Below are positions 24,949-34,747 of a stretch of 64,000 nt of DNA, piece by piece. Source of the stretch: Firmicutes bacterium ASF500 (GTDB lineage: Bacteria; Bacillota; Clostridia; Oscillospirales; Oscillospiraceae); NCBI GenBank assembly GCA_000492175.2, contig CP097573.1, forward strand, positions 1,054,001 through 1,118,000. The letters run 5' to 3'. Below the pieces are notes generated by a model. It was not told the origin of the DNA. It was given only the letters and a program-made list of their open reading frames with translations, and searched no databases. The position numbers and the translations under genes are program-made. Every line of letters starts with the position of its first letter. Within the stretch, counting starts at the first letter, position 1.

Positions 24949-27273
24949 ATCGCAAAAATCAAAGAAAAACGCACAGTAAAGGGCAGATTGAAGGAAAAAG
25001 TCAAGGCCACGCCCAAGGTACTTGTCCGCCGTGGGCTGGACGATGGTACGGAACGCCTGCGGGGCCAACTCCGGGAAACCGCCCAGCGGGGGCAGGCCAG
25101 CGACTACGGCGGCGACCGGATCGAGGACACCGCCGCCCGTGTAGCCTATCAGGCGCGGCGTGGGGTGGAATCTCTTCTGAAGAAGAAAAAGTCCGCCAAG
25201 GGCCAGGAGCAGACTGAAGGATCGCGCACCACCGCAGACCAACTCACACAGGAGATCCCAGCAGATCCACCGCCGCCAGAAGTCCCGGCAGAGCAGCCTT
25301 CACCCCATGACCCGATTCCACGGGAACGCCCCCGGATCAAAACACGGAAAGCTGTTTCTACCAGGGAGAGCGGCGCAGGCTCTGGGCCGTCCCCTGGGGA
25401 GCGGATGAAGCAGAGGCGGATCAAAACAAGAAAGTCCGCTTTGCATGATGATCCCCGCCCGGATGTTTCGCCCGCGCCGCAGACCGGATCGGGGGCGCCC
25501 CAGATTAGGACGAGAGAAAGCACTGCCCGTGAAATCCCCGCTGATGAGGGATCGGCCCTGCGGGTGAGATCGGAGCCGCCGAAGATCAAGACGAGGGATG
25601 TTGCCACCAGCGCTCCCTCTGGTGACAACGCCGCTCCTCCTGCTGGCCATAGGCCGGGAACGCCTGACCGATTGGCCATCAAGACCAGAGAAGCCTGCAT
25701 TCAAAGTCAACCTGTACCAGAGCAGCCGCCCCAGGCGCTCGTGCAGGGCGGGCAGGAGTTTGTGCGGGAGCGTGGCCGTGCCGCAGCCATGAAGCGGGCA
25801 GAGGGCCAGCGGATGGTGAATGGTGGGGAGACTGCATCCCCTCCCGCTCCAAGCCAGCGCAGGTACGCTGGTGGGCAGGGCCGGCGCACCTCGGTCCAGG
25901 CTGTGCGCAGGCCGCCAAGTCCGGGAGAACCGGACACCCGGCCTGTGCGGGATGGTGGACGGACGATCATCAAAACGGCCCGCTCCGGGCGAAAGACCAC
26001 AGAACGCACCGCCCGCCAGACTATCAAGACCGCGGAACGCTCCTCCAGAAAGGTCATCAAAACCACCCAGCGGACGGCGAAAACTGCCCAGCAGACGGTC
26101 AAGACCGCCCAGAGATCCGCCCAGGCCACCGTAAAGGCCACCCAGCGGGCCGTACAGACCGCCCGTGCCACGGCAAAAGCGGCGGCGGTCACCGCCAAGG
26201 CCACGGCGAAAGCCACCGTGGCGGCGATAAAAGCGGCCATTGCGGCCATGCAGGAGCTGATCGCCGCCATCGCCGCCGGGGGCTGGGTGGTGATTGTGGT
26301 GGTGCTGGTGATCTGCATGATCGGATTGCTCATCGCCTCGCCCTTCGGCATCTTTTTCTCGGACGGCGGAGGTTCCCCGGACGCGGCGTCCCCCACCGCG
26401 GTGATCGCCCAGATCAACAGCGAGTACGCGGACAGGCTGTCCGCCCTCCAGGCCGGAGGAACCTATGACCGGGTGGAGATCCAGGGCCGCCCGCCGTCCT
26501 GGGCAGATGTGTTCGCAGTGTTCGCCGCCAAGACTGCCAGCGGATCAGACGGTGCGTCTGTGGCCGTCCTGGACACGGCTACAGTGGAGAAGCTGCGGAC
26601 AGTGTTCTGGGACATGACCAAAATTACTACGGCTGAGACAGAGGTAGAATATCCTGCCGAGGGTGAGACTGAAGCCTGGACGGAGAAGGTACTGACCATC
26701 ACGGTCACGCCCAGGACGCCGGACGATATGCGGGTGTTTTATGCGTTCACGGATCAGCAGAACGCCGCCCTGGACGAGCTGCTGACGGCGGCCACCCGTG
26801 ATATGTGGAATACCCTCCTCTACGGCTCCAGCGGCGAGATCGTGGCCGTGGCGCTGTCCCAGGTGGGCAACGTGGGCGGCCAGCCCTACTGGAGCTGGTA
26901 CGGCTTCAACAGCCGGGTGGAGTGGTGCGCCTGCTTTGTCAGCTGGTGTGCCAACGAGTGCGGCTACATTGACGCCGGGGTGATTCCCAAGTTCGCCGGC
27001 TGCACAGGCGGCTCTAATTGGTTTAAAGACCGGGGCCAGTGGCAGGATGGCGACTATGAGCCACGTCCTGGAGACCTGATATTTTTTGACTGGAACGAAA
27101 AAGGCGGCTCCGGGCCGCAGGACGATGTGCCTGACCATGTGGGCATCGTGGAACGGGTGGAGAATGGAGTGGTCTACACCGTGGAGGGCAACTCCGGCGA
27201 TAGCTGCCGCCAGCGCAGCTACAGTGTGGGCCATTATGAGATCTGGGGCTATGGCTGCCCCATTTACAACTAA
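24949..27273 (+). CDS. CHAP-domain peptidoglycan hydrolase of the ICE (CD1108-type)
   Basis: It opens the cell wall for the mating channel. An ATC codon at 24949 lies 9 bases after GAGG and gives IAKIKEKRTVKGRLKEKV, matching the MxKIKEK start of relatives. The next candidate (24988) would drop that segment. A long disordered region with about five IKTR-like motifs (residues 125-245) precedes a Thr/Lys/Ala helix rich in KTAQRT-like repeats (345-440). Then come a membrane segment (near 444-470), an extracellular domain and a C-terminal CHAP domain with WCACFVSWC (near 658) and HVGIVE. About 774 residues. DUF4315/4366 partners usually found next are missing. Confidence 0.88.
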   Translation: MAKIKEKRTVKGRLKEKVKATPKVLVRRGLDDGTERLRGQLRETAQRGQASDYGGDRIEDTAARVAYQARRGVESLLKKKKSAKGQEQTEGSRTTADQLTQEIPADPPPPEVPAEQPSPHDPIPRERPRIKTRKAVSTRESGAGSGPSPGERMKQRRIKTRKSALHDDPRPDVSPAPQTGSGAPQIRTRESTAREIPADEGSALRVRSEPPKIKTRDVATSAPSGDNAAPPAGHRPGTPDRLAIKTREACIQSQPVPEQPPQALVQGGQEFVRERGRAAAMKRAEGQRMVNGGETASPPAPSQRRYAGGQGRRTSVQAVRRPPSPGEPDTRPVRDGGRTIIKTARSGRKTTERTARQTIKTAERSSRKVIKTTQRTAKTAQQTVKTAQRSAQATVKATQRAVQTARATAKAAAVTAKATAKATVAAIKAAIAAMQELIAAIAAGGWVVIVVVLVICMIGLLIASPFGIFFSDGGGSPDAASPTAVIAQINSEYADRLSALQAGGTYDRVEIQGRPPSWADVFAVFAAKTASGSDGASVAVLDTATVEKLRTVFWDMTKITTAETEVEYPAEGETEAWTEKVLTITVTPRTPDDMRVFYAFTDQQNAALDELLTAATRDMWNTLLYGSSGEIVAVALSQVGNVGGQPYWSWYGFNSRVEWCACFVSWCANECGYIDAGVIPKFAGCTGGSNWFKDRGQWQDGDYEPRPGDLIFFDWNEKGGSGPQDDVPDHVGIVERVENGVVYTVEGNSGDSCRQRSYSVGHYEIWGYGCPIYN

Positions 27274-27351
27274 ACAGCAAAATCCTATCAATCGCAAGCG
27301 GCGGAGAAGCAGTTTCTCCGCCGCTTAACTATTATAAAGGAGCAAAATATT

Positions 27352-28092
27352 ATGGCAGTTTTTAGAGTAGAACGCACCCAGAATTACACCGTCATGAGCA
27401 ATTACCACCTGCGGGATAAGACCATCTCCTTCAAGGCAAAGGGCCTGCTGTCCCTGATGCTTAGTCTCCCGGAAGATTGGGATTATACCTTGGCCGGCCT
27501 CACCCGCATCAGCTTGGAAGGCAAGGACGCTATCCGGGCCGCCGTGGTGGAGCTGGAGAAAGCCGGGTATGTCACCCGCTCCCGTGTGAGAAATGAAAAA
27601 GGTCATCTGCAAGGGACTGAGTACGTTATCCGGGAACGACCTGTTTTTTCGGCCCAGCCTGCGTTGGAGGAACCTGCGTCGGAAAATCCAACGTTGGAGG
27701 ACACAACGCAATTAAATAAAGACAAAAACAAAATAACTGATTCACAAATTACGGAATCATTTCCCTTCCCTTCATCCCTTCCCACGGCTTTTGCGTCTGT
27801 GCCAGCACAGCCATCTGAAGCGAAGGGAAGGAAGCGGAGCAGGAGCAGCGGAGTGAGTCAGGGCGAAATGGACACCTATCGGGAGATGATCCGGGAGAAC
27901 ATCGGCTATGACGATTTCGTGCGGGAGCATCCCTATGACGCCGCACAGTTGGACGAGATGGTGGAGCTGATGGTGGAGGCGGTCTGCTCCAGAAAGAAAA
28001 ATATCCGGGTAGCGGGGAACGACTTCCCCCAGGCAGTGGTGAAGTCCCGGCTGCTGAAGCTGGACTCTGAACACATCCGCTTGTTGTTGATG
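27352..28092 (+). pseudogene. Replication initiator A-like gene, 3' end lost
   Basis: The N-terminal domain is intact: MAVFRVERTQNYTVMSNYHLRDK, then the winged-helix-like FKAKGLLSLMLSLPEDWDYT. A second conserved part (MDTYREMIRENIGYDDF) runs up to SRLLKLDSEHI. After that the expected C-terminus is replaced by sequence that looks like the end of a group II intron; the frame stays open by chance to 28272. Relatives with about 270-300 residues continue with DCMKxNTTxIRNIKxY. Probably non-functional. Confidence 0.65.
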
Positions 28093-28185
28093 GAGCGCCG
28101 TGTGACGGGAAAGCCGTCATGCACGGTGCGGGGTGGGGGAAAAGCCGGAAACGTTGGAAACAGTAGGCTTACCTATCACCATATG
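28093..28185 (+). ncRNA. Group II intron 3'-end remnant (domains V and VI)
   Basis: Starting GAGCGCCGTG and ending GCACGGTGCG, positions 28093-28130 fold as a long hairpin with a GAAA-type tip and a 2-base bulge on the 3' side, as in domain V. The following stem ends CTTACCTATCACC, as in domain VI. No intron-encoded reverse transcriptase or 5' intron part is seen, so only the tail is left. It joins the cut repA gene directly. Confidence 0.5.
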
Positions 28186-28244
28186 GGACGGCTTTTGTCC
28201 CATTCCCCAAAGTTTGTAGAGGAAATTTTAGACACTCGAATTTT

Positions 28245-28324
28245 TTGCATTGCGCTCCCTCCGAAAATCTAAATGTGATGGACTTTCAGATTTTCGTGGA
28301 GGCCCACGGCACCGGAGGATGCAA
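28245..28324. other. Nested inverted repeats in a gene-free stretch
   Basis: TTGCAT (28245) pairs with ATGCAA (28319), and inside them CGAAAATCT (28262) pairs with AGATTTTCG (28288). The nested form could be a structured RNA tail or a recombination site. The gap 28273-28719 holds this, the terminator at 28352 and the promoter region of the HTH gene; no coding frame was found. Confidence 0.35.
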
Positions 28325-28351
28325 GCGTATTTCGATCTAAACCGACAAAAG

Positions 28352-28388
28352 AAACCGCCAGAGAGCTTCCTATACTCTCTGGCGGTTT
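28352..28388. terminator. 14-bp hairpin terminator
   Basis: AAACCGCCAGAGAG (28352-28365) pairs perfectly with CTCTCTGGCGGTTT (28375-28388) over a 9-base loop. The T-rich flank is on the minus-strand side (TTTCTTTTG), so it works best in that direction. Confidence 0.6.
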
Positions 28389-28719
28389 GTCTCCCTGCCG
28401 GATTATCAGCAGGATAACACGTTCTAAAAAGGTCAATTTTTGCGGTTTTTATTCTAGGGTAATCCTCATGGGGGACAACAATTTTTTTGGTGAATCACCA
28501 AATCTGTTGTAAACAAGAAAAGCACCCATGATTTCCTCCAACGGACTAATCACAGGTGGATGCACGATAAGCCCCTGCTGTGAGAGCCGTTTTTTTTTGG
28601 CCACTCAACAGGGGTTCACTATTTCATATAAAGAGTAAGATTTTACCTATTAAATAGGAGCTATTCGGGAATGTAAATATGAAAATCGGTAAGATAGAAT
28701 ATATCCGAGGTGATAAACT

Positions 28720-29079
28720 ATGCCGATGGATATTCGCACATATTTGGGCAACCGGGTCCAACAGGCAAGAAAGGCTTGCAAACTAACACAGCAAGAACTT
28801 TCTGACCAAACCGGCGTTTCGATCAAGATGATTCAAGGCATTGAACACGGGAGTGTTAATCCGTCCTATGGGATTCTTTTTCCGATTGTAAATCGCTTGG
28901 GCCTTACAACAAGTAACCTGTTCAATGTAGAGCCAGACGAAAATGAGGAAGAAATCAACCGTTTCCTTGGAAAGTTTAGGGCTTGCAGTCGTGCTAATCA
29001 AATGGTGTTGCTTAATATGCTGGACTTTCTTGCAGAACAGTTACTTGGGCTTCAAGAGGGAAATAATGAAGATCATTAA
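28720..29079 (+). CDS. XRE-family helix-turn-helix regulator (119 aa)
   Basis: Residues 4-65 form a Cro/CI-type HTH (NRVQQARKACKLTQQELSDQTGVSIKMIQGIEHG). The C-terminal half, with RFLGKFRACSRANQMVLLNMLDFL, is a likely dimerisation helix. The ribosome site is CGAGGTGA. It is convergent with phoR. It could regulate the ICE or the neighbouring region; no binding site identified. Confidence 0.85.
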   Translation: MPMDIRTYLGNRVQQARKACKLTQQELSDQTGVSIKMIQGIEHGSVNPSYGILFPIVNRLGLTTSNLFNVEPDENEEEINRFLGKFRACSRANQMVLLNMLDFLAEQLLGLQEGNNEDH

Positions 29080-29083
29080 ATAA

Positions 29084-29118
29084 GCCAGCAGGACAAGAAC
29101 AATCTTACCTCTGCTGGC
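29084..29118. terminator. Hairpin between convergent HTH gene and phoR
   Basis: GCCAGCAG pairs with CTGCTGGC over a 19-base loop. It sits midway between two convergent stop codons, so it may end transcription from both sides; the U-tracts are weak. Confidence 0.45.
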
Positions 29119-29138
29119 CACACTTGAACGGTTGTTTT

Positions 29139-30818
29139 TCAAGTTGGGGGAAATACAATAGTAATTGTAGTTCCTTCCCCAACCTGACTGCATAGGTTGA
29201 TTGTTGCGTTGTGATATTGTGCAATATGTTTAACAATCGAAAGACCTAGCCCGGTTCCGCCGGACGCTTTTGAGCGGCTCTTGTCCACTCGGAAGAACCG
29301 TTCAAACACCCTGGACTGGTACTCCGGCGGGATACCAATTCCGGTGTCTTTTACTGTAATTGATGCACCTTTTACATTGTTAGAGACAACGATCTTTACA
29401 GTTCCGCCCTCAACATTGTACTTAATGGCATTATCACAGAGGTTAAAGATCATTTCATATAAAAAACTGCGCACACCATTTATGCAGATATTCTCACCTG
29501 AAACCAAGACATTAACACACTTCTGCGCGGCAGTATCGCTAAGGGTGTCTGTCACATTTTTTGCTACTTCAAAGAGGCCCACGCTCTCCTGGGGTAAAAC
29601 CATGCCTTCGTCAAGTTGAGAGAGGTGAATAATATCCTCTACCAATGTTACCAGCCGTGCGGCTTCTGTGTGGATAAGGCCGGAAAAATGGGGAATATCG
29701 TCTTGTTTGACCATCCCGCTTTTTAACAGTTCCGCACTGCCCAGGATGGATTGCAGCGGCGTTTTCAGCTCATGGGATACGTTTGCGGTAAATTCCCGGC
29801 GATTCCGCTCCGCAAATGCCTGTTCCGTCACATCAAAGGCCAACAGCACCGTTCCAACAAAGGCCTCCTCCGATTCGATCCGGCTGATGTCAAATTGAAA
29901 CTCCCGCCCGTTTCGCTCCGACCTAACCTCACTGTGTCCTTCGGATACTGCTGTTTGTATGGCGAAGTGCAGATCACGGCTTCGATCTATGGTCAGAAAA
30001 TCCTGTCCATTGCAGGATGTTTCCACTCCAAAAACTTGCTGTGCCGCTGGATTGATGCTTAGAATTTTTCCTGCATTGTCAAGAAGAACCAGACCCTCTT
30101 TCATGTGACTGGTCACTTGTGCAAATTCATCTGTCTGCTTTTTCAAGCTGTGAAGTTGTGCGGCAATCTGCTGACGCTGCTGATGGATGCGGCTGAGAAG
30201 GGGCGCTAATTCTTCGTAGGCGTTATTCTCCAGCGGATGATCCAGGTCCAGTGAATTAAGGGGCTGGACGATTTTCTTGGACATCCAATTTGCAAGGACA
30301 GCAGAGAGAATGACTGCAAGAATCGCTACCAGCAGAATAGGCTGGAGCATAACCAGAACCAGCGCCAATACCGTCACCTGCCGGATGGAGATGCGCAGCA
30401 CAGTTCCGTTATTCAATGCCCTGGCATAGTAGAGCGTCCGCTCTGTGAGTGTGGTGGAGTAACGGATGCTGCTGCTTTCACCTTTCGCAAATGCTTCCCG
30501 GACCTCAATGCGATCTCCGTGGTTTTCCATATTTTCTGCGGAATCCAGCGTGTCGAAAAGGACTGTGCCATCAGACGCAATCCAGGTCAGGCGGTAGTCC
30601 GGGGTCCAGGTGTAGCGGTAATCGCGTTCTGACAGGTGTTCTAAATAGTCCTGTCCGTTTTCCTCCACCGCATAAGCCGCAAGCCGCAGTTCGTCTTTTA
30701 ACTGCGCCTCTTGAACGGAACCGAAGTAGTCATACAAACATCCCATGACAATGACGAGGTTTGCCAGCAGTACCGCCGCCGCTACACACAGGATGGACCG
30801 AAAGATTCTTTTGGTCAT
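29139..30818 (-). CDS. phoR: Phosphate-sensing histidine kinase
   Basis: A 559-residue membrane kinase: transmembrane segments near 7-30 and 150-175 with an extracellular domain between, a short HAMP-like linker, and a PAS domain (LLDNAGKILSINPAAQQVFG). The H-box follows as NVSHELKTPLQSI, with His349. The catalytic domain has NLCDNAIKYN, DTGIGIP and GGTGLGLSI. It overlaps phoB by 4 bases. With pst genes downstream on the same strand, it is best read as PhoR, which phosphorylates PhoB when phosphate is low. Confidence 0.92.
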   Translation of the reverse strand: MTKRIFRSILCVAAAVLLANLVIVMGCLYDYFGSVQEAQLKDELRLAAYAVEENGQDYLEHLSERDYRYTWTPDYRLTWIASDGTVLFDTLDSAENMENHGDRIEVREAFAKGESSSIRYSTTLTERTLYYARALNNGTVLRISIRQVTVLALVLVMLQPILLVAILAVILSAVLANWMSKKIVQPLNSLDLDHPLENNAYEELAPLLSRIHQQRQQIAAQLHSLKKQTDEFAQVTSHMKEGLVLLDNAGKILSINPAAQQVFGVETSCNGQDFLTIDRSRDLHFAIQTAVSEGHSEVRSERNGREFQFDISRIESEEAFVGTVLLAFDVTEQAFAERNRREFTANVSHELKTPLQSILGSAELLKSGMVKQDDIPHFSGLIHTEAARLVTLVEDIIHLSQLDEGMVLPQESVGLFEVAKNVTDTLSDTAAQKCVNVLVSGENICINGVRSFLYEMIFNLCDNAIKYNVEGGTVKIVVSNNVKGASITVKDTGIGIPPEYQSRVFERFFRVDKSRSKASGGTGLGLSIVKHIAQYHNATINLCSQVGEGTTITIVFPPT

Positions 30819-31489
30819 GGTTTTACCTCCAGCCGGTAGCCGACATTACGAATCGTTTCAATCATTGCTCCATAACTTCCCAGCTTCTGCCGCAGGGTAC
30901 GGATGTGCATATCCACAGTCCTGGTTTCACCGGAATAGTCCGAATCCCAGATGCTGGTCAGGAGTTTTTCTCTGGTGAACGCAACACCGGGGGAGGACAT
31001 AAACAGGCGTAGCAATTCAAATTCTTTATAGGTGAGGGAAACCCGCTCACCGCCCGCCATGACGGTATGCTCCGCCAGATCGATCACCAGATCGTTTGCA
31101 GCCAGGATCTCTGGATTCTGCCTGGGGTGACACCGGCGCAGTACCGCTTTGACCCGTGATACCATCTCCATCATGCCGAAGGGCTTGACCAGATAATCGT
31201 CCGCCCCCAGGTCCAGGCTCTGAATCTTATCGTACTCTGCTCCCTTTGCCGTTGCCATGATGACCGCGATCTCACGGGTCGCACTGGATTCCTTCATCAG
31301 CTTCAGCAATTCAACACCGCTTTTTCCGGGCAGCATGACATCCAAAATAACAAGCTGGGGTATTTCTGTGCGAAGCGCCTCCAAGAAAGAATCGCCATCC
31401 ACAAAACCCCTGACCTCGAATCCCGCGCTTCGTAACGCATAGAGTTCAAGGCTCTGGATGCTTTCATCATCTTCTACGCAAAAAATCAT
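30815..31489 (-). CDS. phoB: Phosphate response regulator
   Basis: A 224-residue OmpR-type regulator. The receiver has the acidic pocket EDDE, phosphoacceptor Asp50 (LVILDVMLPG), Thr/Ala at 80-81 and Lys102 (DDYLVKPFG). The winged-helix domain runs from about 125 to the end (SGETRTVDMHIRTLRQKLG). ATG 31489 gives the normal receiver start; the longer frame upstream is not conserved. It presumably binds the TTTACA boxes found before pstS, the Na/Pi gene, the phosphatase and the SLH gene. Confidence 0.93.
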   Translation of the reverse strand: MIFCVEDDESIQSLELYALRSAGFEVRGFVDGDSFLEALRTEIPQLVILDVMLPGKSGVELLKLMKESSATREIAVIMATAKGAEYDKIQSLDLGADDYLVKPFGMMEMVSRVKAVLRRCHPRQNPEILAANDLVIDLAEHTVMAGGERVSLTYKEFELLRLFMSSPGVAFTREKLLTSIWDSDYSGETRTVDMHIRTLRQKLGSYGAMIETIRNVGYRLEVKP

Positions 31490-31541
31490 GTTCTTTCCCC
31501 CTTTCCGAGCGAGATTATCATACCACAGACACTCCTTACCA

Positions 31542-32198
31542 TCAATGTGCCTGCCCGTTCTTATTCCCGGTAATGGAGAAGATAACCCACTCTGCAATAT
31601 TGACAGCATGGTCACCAATGCGCTCCAGGTATTTGTCGATCATCAGCAGGTCAAGCGCGTGCTCCCCGACTGCGGGCGCCTCCGCGATTTTTTGAATCAG
31701 CACAGCTTTGACCTGTGTAAAATAGCGGTCAATGGTGTCATCGTGAGCAATCACGGCTCTGGCCCGCTCTATATCCTGCTGGACGTAAGAATCCACGCTC
31801 TCTGTGACCATTTTGATTGTCTCCTGCGCCATTTCGCGGATATGGCCCACATCTTCCGGGACATAGCCCTCTGACAGCATGGCCAGAATGATCTCCGCAA
31901 TATCGGACGCCTGATCCCCGATGCGCTCCATATCCGTGATAATTTTCAGCGCGGCGGAAATCTGCCGCAGGTCACGGGCCACCGGCTGCTGCTGGAGCAG
32001 TAGCTTCAAACACAGGCTCTCAATATCCCGCTCCATCTGGTCGATCTCCCCGTCCAGCGGCCCGACCTTCTCCGCCAGGGTCTTGTCCCCCTCGGTCAGA
32101 GCCTTTGCCGCCAGGGAGATCGCCTCCTCGCACAGTGCGCCCATTTGAATCAGTTCATTTTTCATCAGGGCAAGCTGCTCGTCAAATTTGCTCCGCAT
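31542..32198 (-). CDS. phoU: Phosphate signalling protein PhoU
   Basis: A 218-residue all-helical protein with two PhoU repeats, each with a metal-binding ER(I/G)xD-type motif (DMERIGDQASDIAE and KYLERIGDHAVNIAEWV). It links the Pst transporter to PhoR and limits phosphate uptake. ATG 32198 overlaps the pstB stop by one base (TAATG). The longer frame upstream overlaps pstB and was rejected. Confidence 0.95.
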   Translation of the reverse strand: MRSKFDEQLALMKNELIQMGALCEEAISLAAKALTEGDKTLAEKVGPLDGEIDQMERDIESLCLKLLLQQQPVARDLRQISAALKIITDMERIGDQASDIAEIILAMLSEGYVPEDVGHIREMAQETIKMVTESVDSYVQQDIERARAVIAHDDTIDRYFTQVKAVLIQKIAEAPAVGEHALDLLMIDKYLERIGDHAVNIAEWVIFSITGNKNGQAH

Positions 32199-32953
32199 TA
32201 TCCAAACCTCCCTGTGATATAGTCCTCCGTTTTCTGGCACTCCGGCCAGGAGAACAGCTTTTCTGTCTCACCGTACTCAATCAATTCCCCCAGCAGGAAA
32301 AAGGCGGTATAGTCCGAAATGCGGGCGGCCTGCTGCATATTGTGTGTCACGATGATGATGGTATATTGCTCCTTCAGGCCCATCGCCAGCTCCTCGATTT
32401 TGGAAGTGGAAATGGGGTCCAGGGCGCTGGTGGGTTCGTCCATCAGCAGCACCTTCGGCTCCACAGCCAGGGCGCGGGCGATACAAAGCCGCTGCTGCTG
32501 GCCTCCGGAGAGGCCCAGGGCGTTCTTTTTCAGTCGGTCCTTCACCTCGTCCCAGATTGCCGCCCCCCGGAGGGAGCGCTCCACAATATCGTCCAGTTTG
32601 GCCTTGTTGCGGACACCATGGGTCCGGGGACCGTAGGCGATGTTGTCATAGATACTCATGGGGAAGGGATTGGGCTTCTGGAACACCATGCCGATCTCCT
32701 TCCGCAGCAAGTTCACATCCAGGCCAGAGGCGTATACATCCTGCTCCCCATAGCGCACCTCGCCGGTGATCTTCACGCCAGGAATTAAATCGTTCATCCG
32801 GTTCAGTGTTTTCAGAAAGGTGGACTTCCCACACCCGGAGGGACCGATAAAGGCGGTAATGTTCTTCTCCGGAATTTCAATATTGATATTGTTCAGTGCC
32901 TGGGCCGTCCCATACCACAGGCACAAATCCTTTGCGGTAACAATACTGCTCAT
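32198..32953 (-). CDS. pstB: Phosphate ABC transporter ATPase
   Basis: Walker [10 protein letters not shown] near residue 38, signature LSGGQQQR, Walker [14 protein letters not shown] and the His-loop VTHNM are all present. It is 251 residues, the usual PstB length. ATG 32953 overlaps pstA by 4 bases. Confidence 0.97.
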   Translation of the reverse strand: MSSIVTAKDLCLWYGTAQALNNINIEIPEKNITAFIGPSGCGKSTFLKTLNRMNDLIPGVKITGEVRYGEQDVYASGLDVNLLRKEIGMVFQKPNPFPMSIYDNIAYGPRTHGVRNKAKLDDIVERSLRGAAIWDEVKDRLKKNALGLSGGQQQRLCIARALAVEPKVLLMDEPTSALDPISTSKIEELAMGLKEQYTIIIVTHNMQQAARISDYTAFFLLGELIEYGETEKLFSWPECQKTEDYITGRFG

Positions 32954-33813
32954 AACGCTCTCCTTTTTTTGAAGATCCGGCCAACCAGGACTGCGGCAAA
33001 ATTGATGGTCAGCGTCAGTGCCATCAGAATCGCGGCGATAGCAAAGGATGCCTGTGCGCCGCCCGGCCCCGGCTCCTTGGTGTAGAGGTACAACGCCACA
33101 GTAAGGGTGGCTCCCGGACTGCCCAGGCCGCTGAGAAAGCCGTTCAGAACATGAGCGAATCCCGCTGTAAATAACAGCGCCGCCGATTCCCCCAAAATGC
33201 GGCCCGCCGACAGGATACAGCCAGTGATTACCCCATCCACACAGCCAGGGAGTACTACCGTCCGAACGACCCGCCATTTTCCGGCTCCCAGGCCGAAAGC
33301 CCCTTCTCGGTAGCTCTGCGGCACGGTTTTCAAGCTCTCCTGTGCGGTACGCATGACAGTAGGCAGGTTCATAATAACCAGTGTCAATGCCCCGGCCAGC
33401 AGACAGGAACCGAAGCTGTTGGCGAAAATCAGCATCCCTACCAGCCCGAAGATAATGGACGGAATGCCGGACAGGGTTTCTGCCGCGTACTCAATGACCG
33501 TCACCAACCTCTGGCTGGAGGCATACTCTGTCAGATAGATGGCCGCACCCACTCCCAGGGGAAGTACAATCAGCAGCGTAGCTACGATGATATAGACTGT
33601 GTTCAAAATATCCGGCAAAATGCCAATCGTTCCCGCCAGATAGCTTGGTTTTGTGGAGAGCAGTTCCCAGGTAATACTGGGGAGTCCCTTTATCAGAACA
33701 TATCCAATCAGGAACAGGGCAATTCCACAGGTCAGAGCTGTGGACAGTGCCATCAAGCCCCTCATCAGGCCAATGTAACCCTTCCGTTTGGTCGTGATCC
33801 AGTTGCTTTGCAT
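32950..33813 (-). CDS. pstA: Phosphate ABC transporter permease PstA
   Basis: The 287-residue permease has six hydrophobic segments and the conserved cytoplasmic loop [17 protein letters not shown], then [20 protein letters not shown], as in PstA. It lies 2 bases from pstC and overlaps pstB. Confidence 0.96.
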   Translation of the reverse strand: MQSNWITTKRKGYIGLMRGLMALSTALTCGIALFLIGYVLIKGLPSITWELLSTKPSYLAGTIGILPDILNTVYIIVATLLIVLPLGVGAAIYLTEYASSQRLVTVIEYAAETLSGIPSIIFGLVGMLIFANSFGSCLLAGALTLVIMNLPTVMRTAQESLKTVPQSYREGAFGLGAGKWRVVRTVVLPGCVDGVITGCILSAGRILGESAALLFTAGFAHVLNGFLSGLGSPGATLTVALYLYTKEPGPGGAQASFAIAAILMALTLTINFAAVLVGRIFKKRRAL

Positions 33814-33815
33814 GG

Positions 33816-34685
33816 TCAGCCCTCCTTTTTGCGTTTCAGGAAGAAATTCAGCGCGGCATTGAGCAGCAGCACGAATAGGTAGAGAACCAGGGCAATAGAG
33901 AACAGGGCCTGCCGCTGCAATCCGCTGGAATAGGCCATCTCGCTGGCGACTGCCGTGGTGAGAAAACGGACGCTCTGGAACAGGGACGGCATATTAGGCA
34001 CATTGCCGGACACCATCATCACCGCCATAGCCTCTCCGATAGCCCGGCCCACCCCCAGTACTACCGCCGCCGCTATGCCGCTTTTTGCTGCCGGAGCGGA
34101 TACGCGGAAGTAGGTTTCGATGGGTGTAGCCCCCAGAGCAAGGGAGGCATCCTCGTATTCCTGCGGGACCGCCTCTAACGCAGTGACAGACACCTTAATA
34201 ATGGAAGGCAGGATCATAATGGCCAGCACGATGATCGCCGCCAGCAGACTGGCCCCGTCCGGCACATGAAAGAGCTGCCGTATTCCCGGAACCAGCACCA
34301 GCATACCTACCAGACCGTAGACCACCGAGGGGATGCCCGCCAGCAGACTGACAGCAGATTCCACCACAGCTTTCACCTTTGGCGGGGCCAGCTTTGCCAG
34401 ATATACCGCCGTGAAGAAGCCAACCGGTACGCCAAAGAGAATAGCTCCGGCAGTTCCATAGATGCTGGTCAAGATAAAAGGCAGAATTCCGAAGGACGGT
34501 TCTTTTGCTGTGGATTCCCAGGTGTCTCCCAACAGGAAGTCCAGCAGGCCAATTTGCCGGATAGCAGGGATTCCGGACAGGATCAGATATACCGTAATAA
34601 GCAGGACACAGCCCACCGTGACCAGACCCAGGAACAGGAATATCCCGTGAATCAGGTTTTCTATAAACCGTTGATGTTTTCCCAT
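33816..34685 (-). CDS. pstC: Phosphate ABC transporter permease PstC
   Basis: The 289-residue permease has six hydrophobic segments and the loop VSLLAGIPSVVYGLVGM followed by EYEDASLALGATPIETYFRV, typical of PstC. It pairs with PstA to form the membrane channel. A short gap (34686-34747) separates it from pstS. Confidence 0.96.
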   Translation of the reverse strand: MGKHQRFIENLIHGIFLFLGLVTVGCVLLITVYLILSGIPAIRQIGLLDFLLGDTWESTAKEPSFGILPFILTSIYGTAGAILFGVPVGFFTAVYLAKLAPPKVKAVVESAVSLLAGIPSVVYGLVGMLVLVPGIRQLFHVPDGASLLAAIIVLAIMILPSIIKVSVTALEAVPQEYEDASLALGATPIETYFRVSAPAAKSGIAAAVVLGVGRAIGEAMAVMMVSGNVPNMPSLFQSVRFLTTAVASEMAYSSGLQRQALFSIALVLYLFVLLLNAALNFFLKRKKEG

Positions 34686-34747
34686 AAATTGAGCCTCCTA
34701 ATGGGTAGGAGCGGCGGCAGAGAAAGCCGCCGCTCCACGAGAGGGGT

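Noticed and set aside
24880..25242. Longer N-terminus for tag on the minus strand
   Set aside because: The extension runs antisense over the CHAP hydrolase start; ATG 24879 has a good ribosome site and the family start.
28093..28272. C-terminal 60 residues of the RepA-like frame as genuine protein
   Set aside because: The sequence departs from the family at the point where an intron-like structure begins, so the open frame appears accidental.
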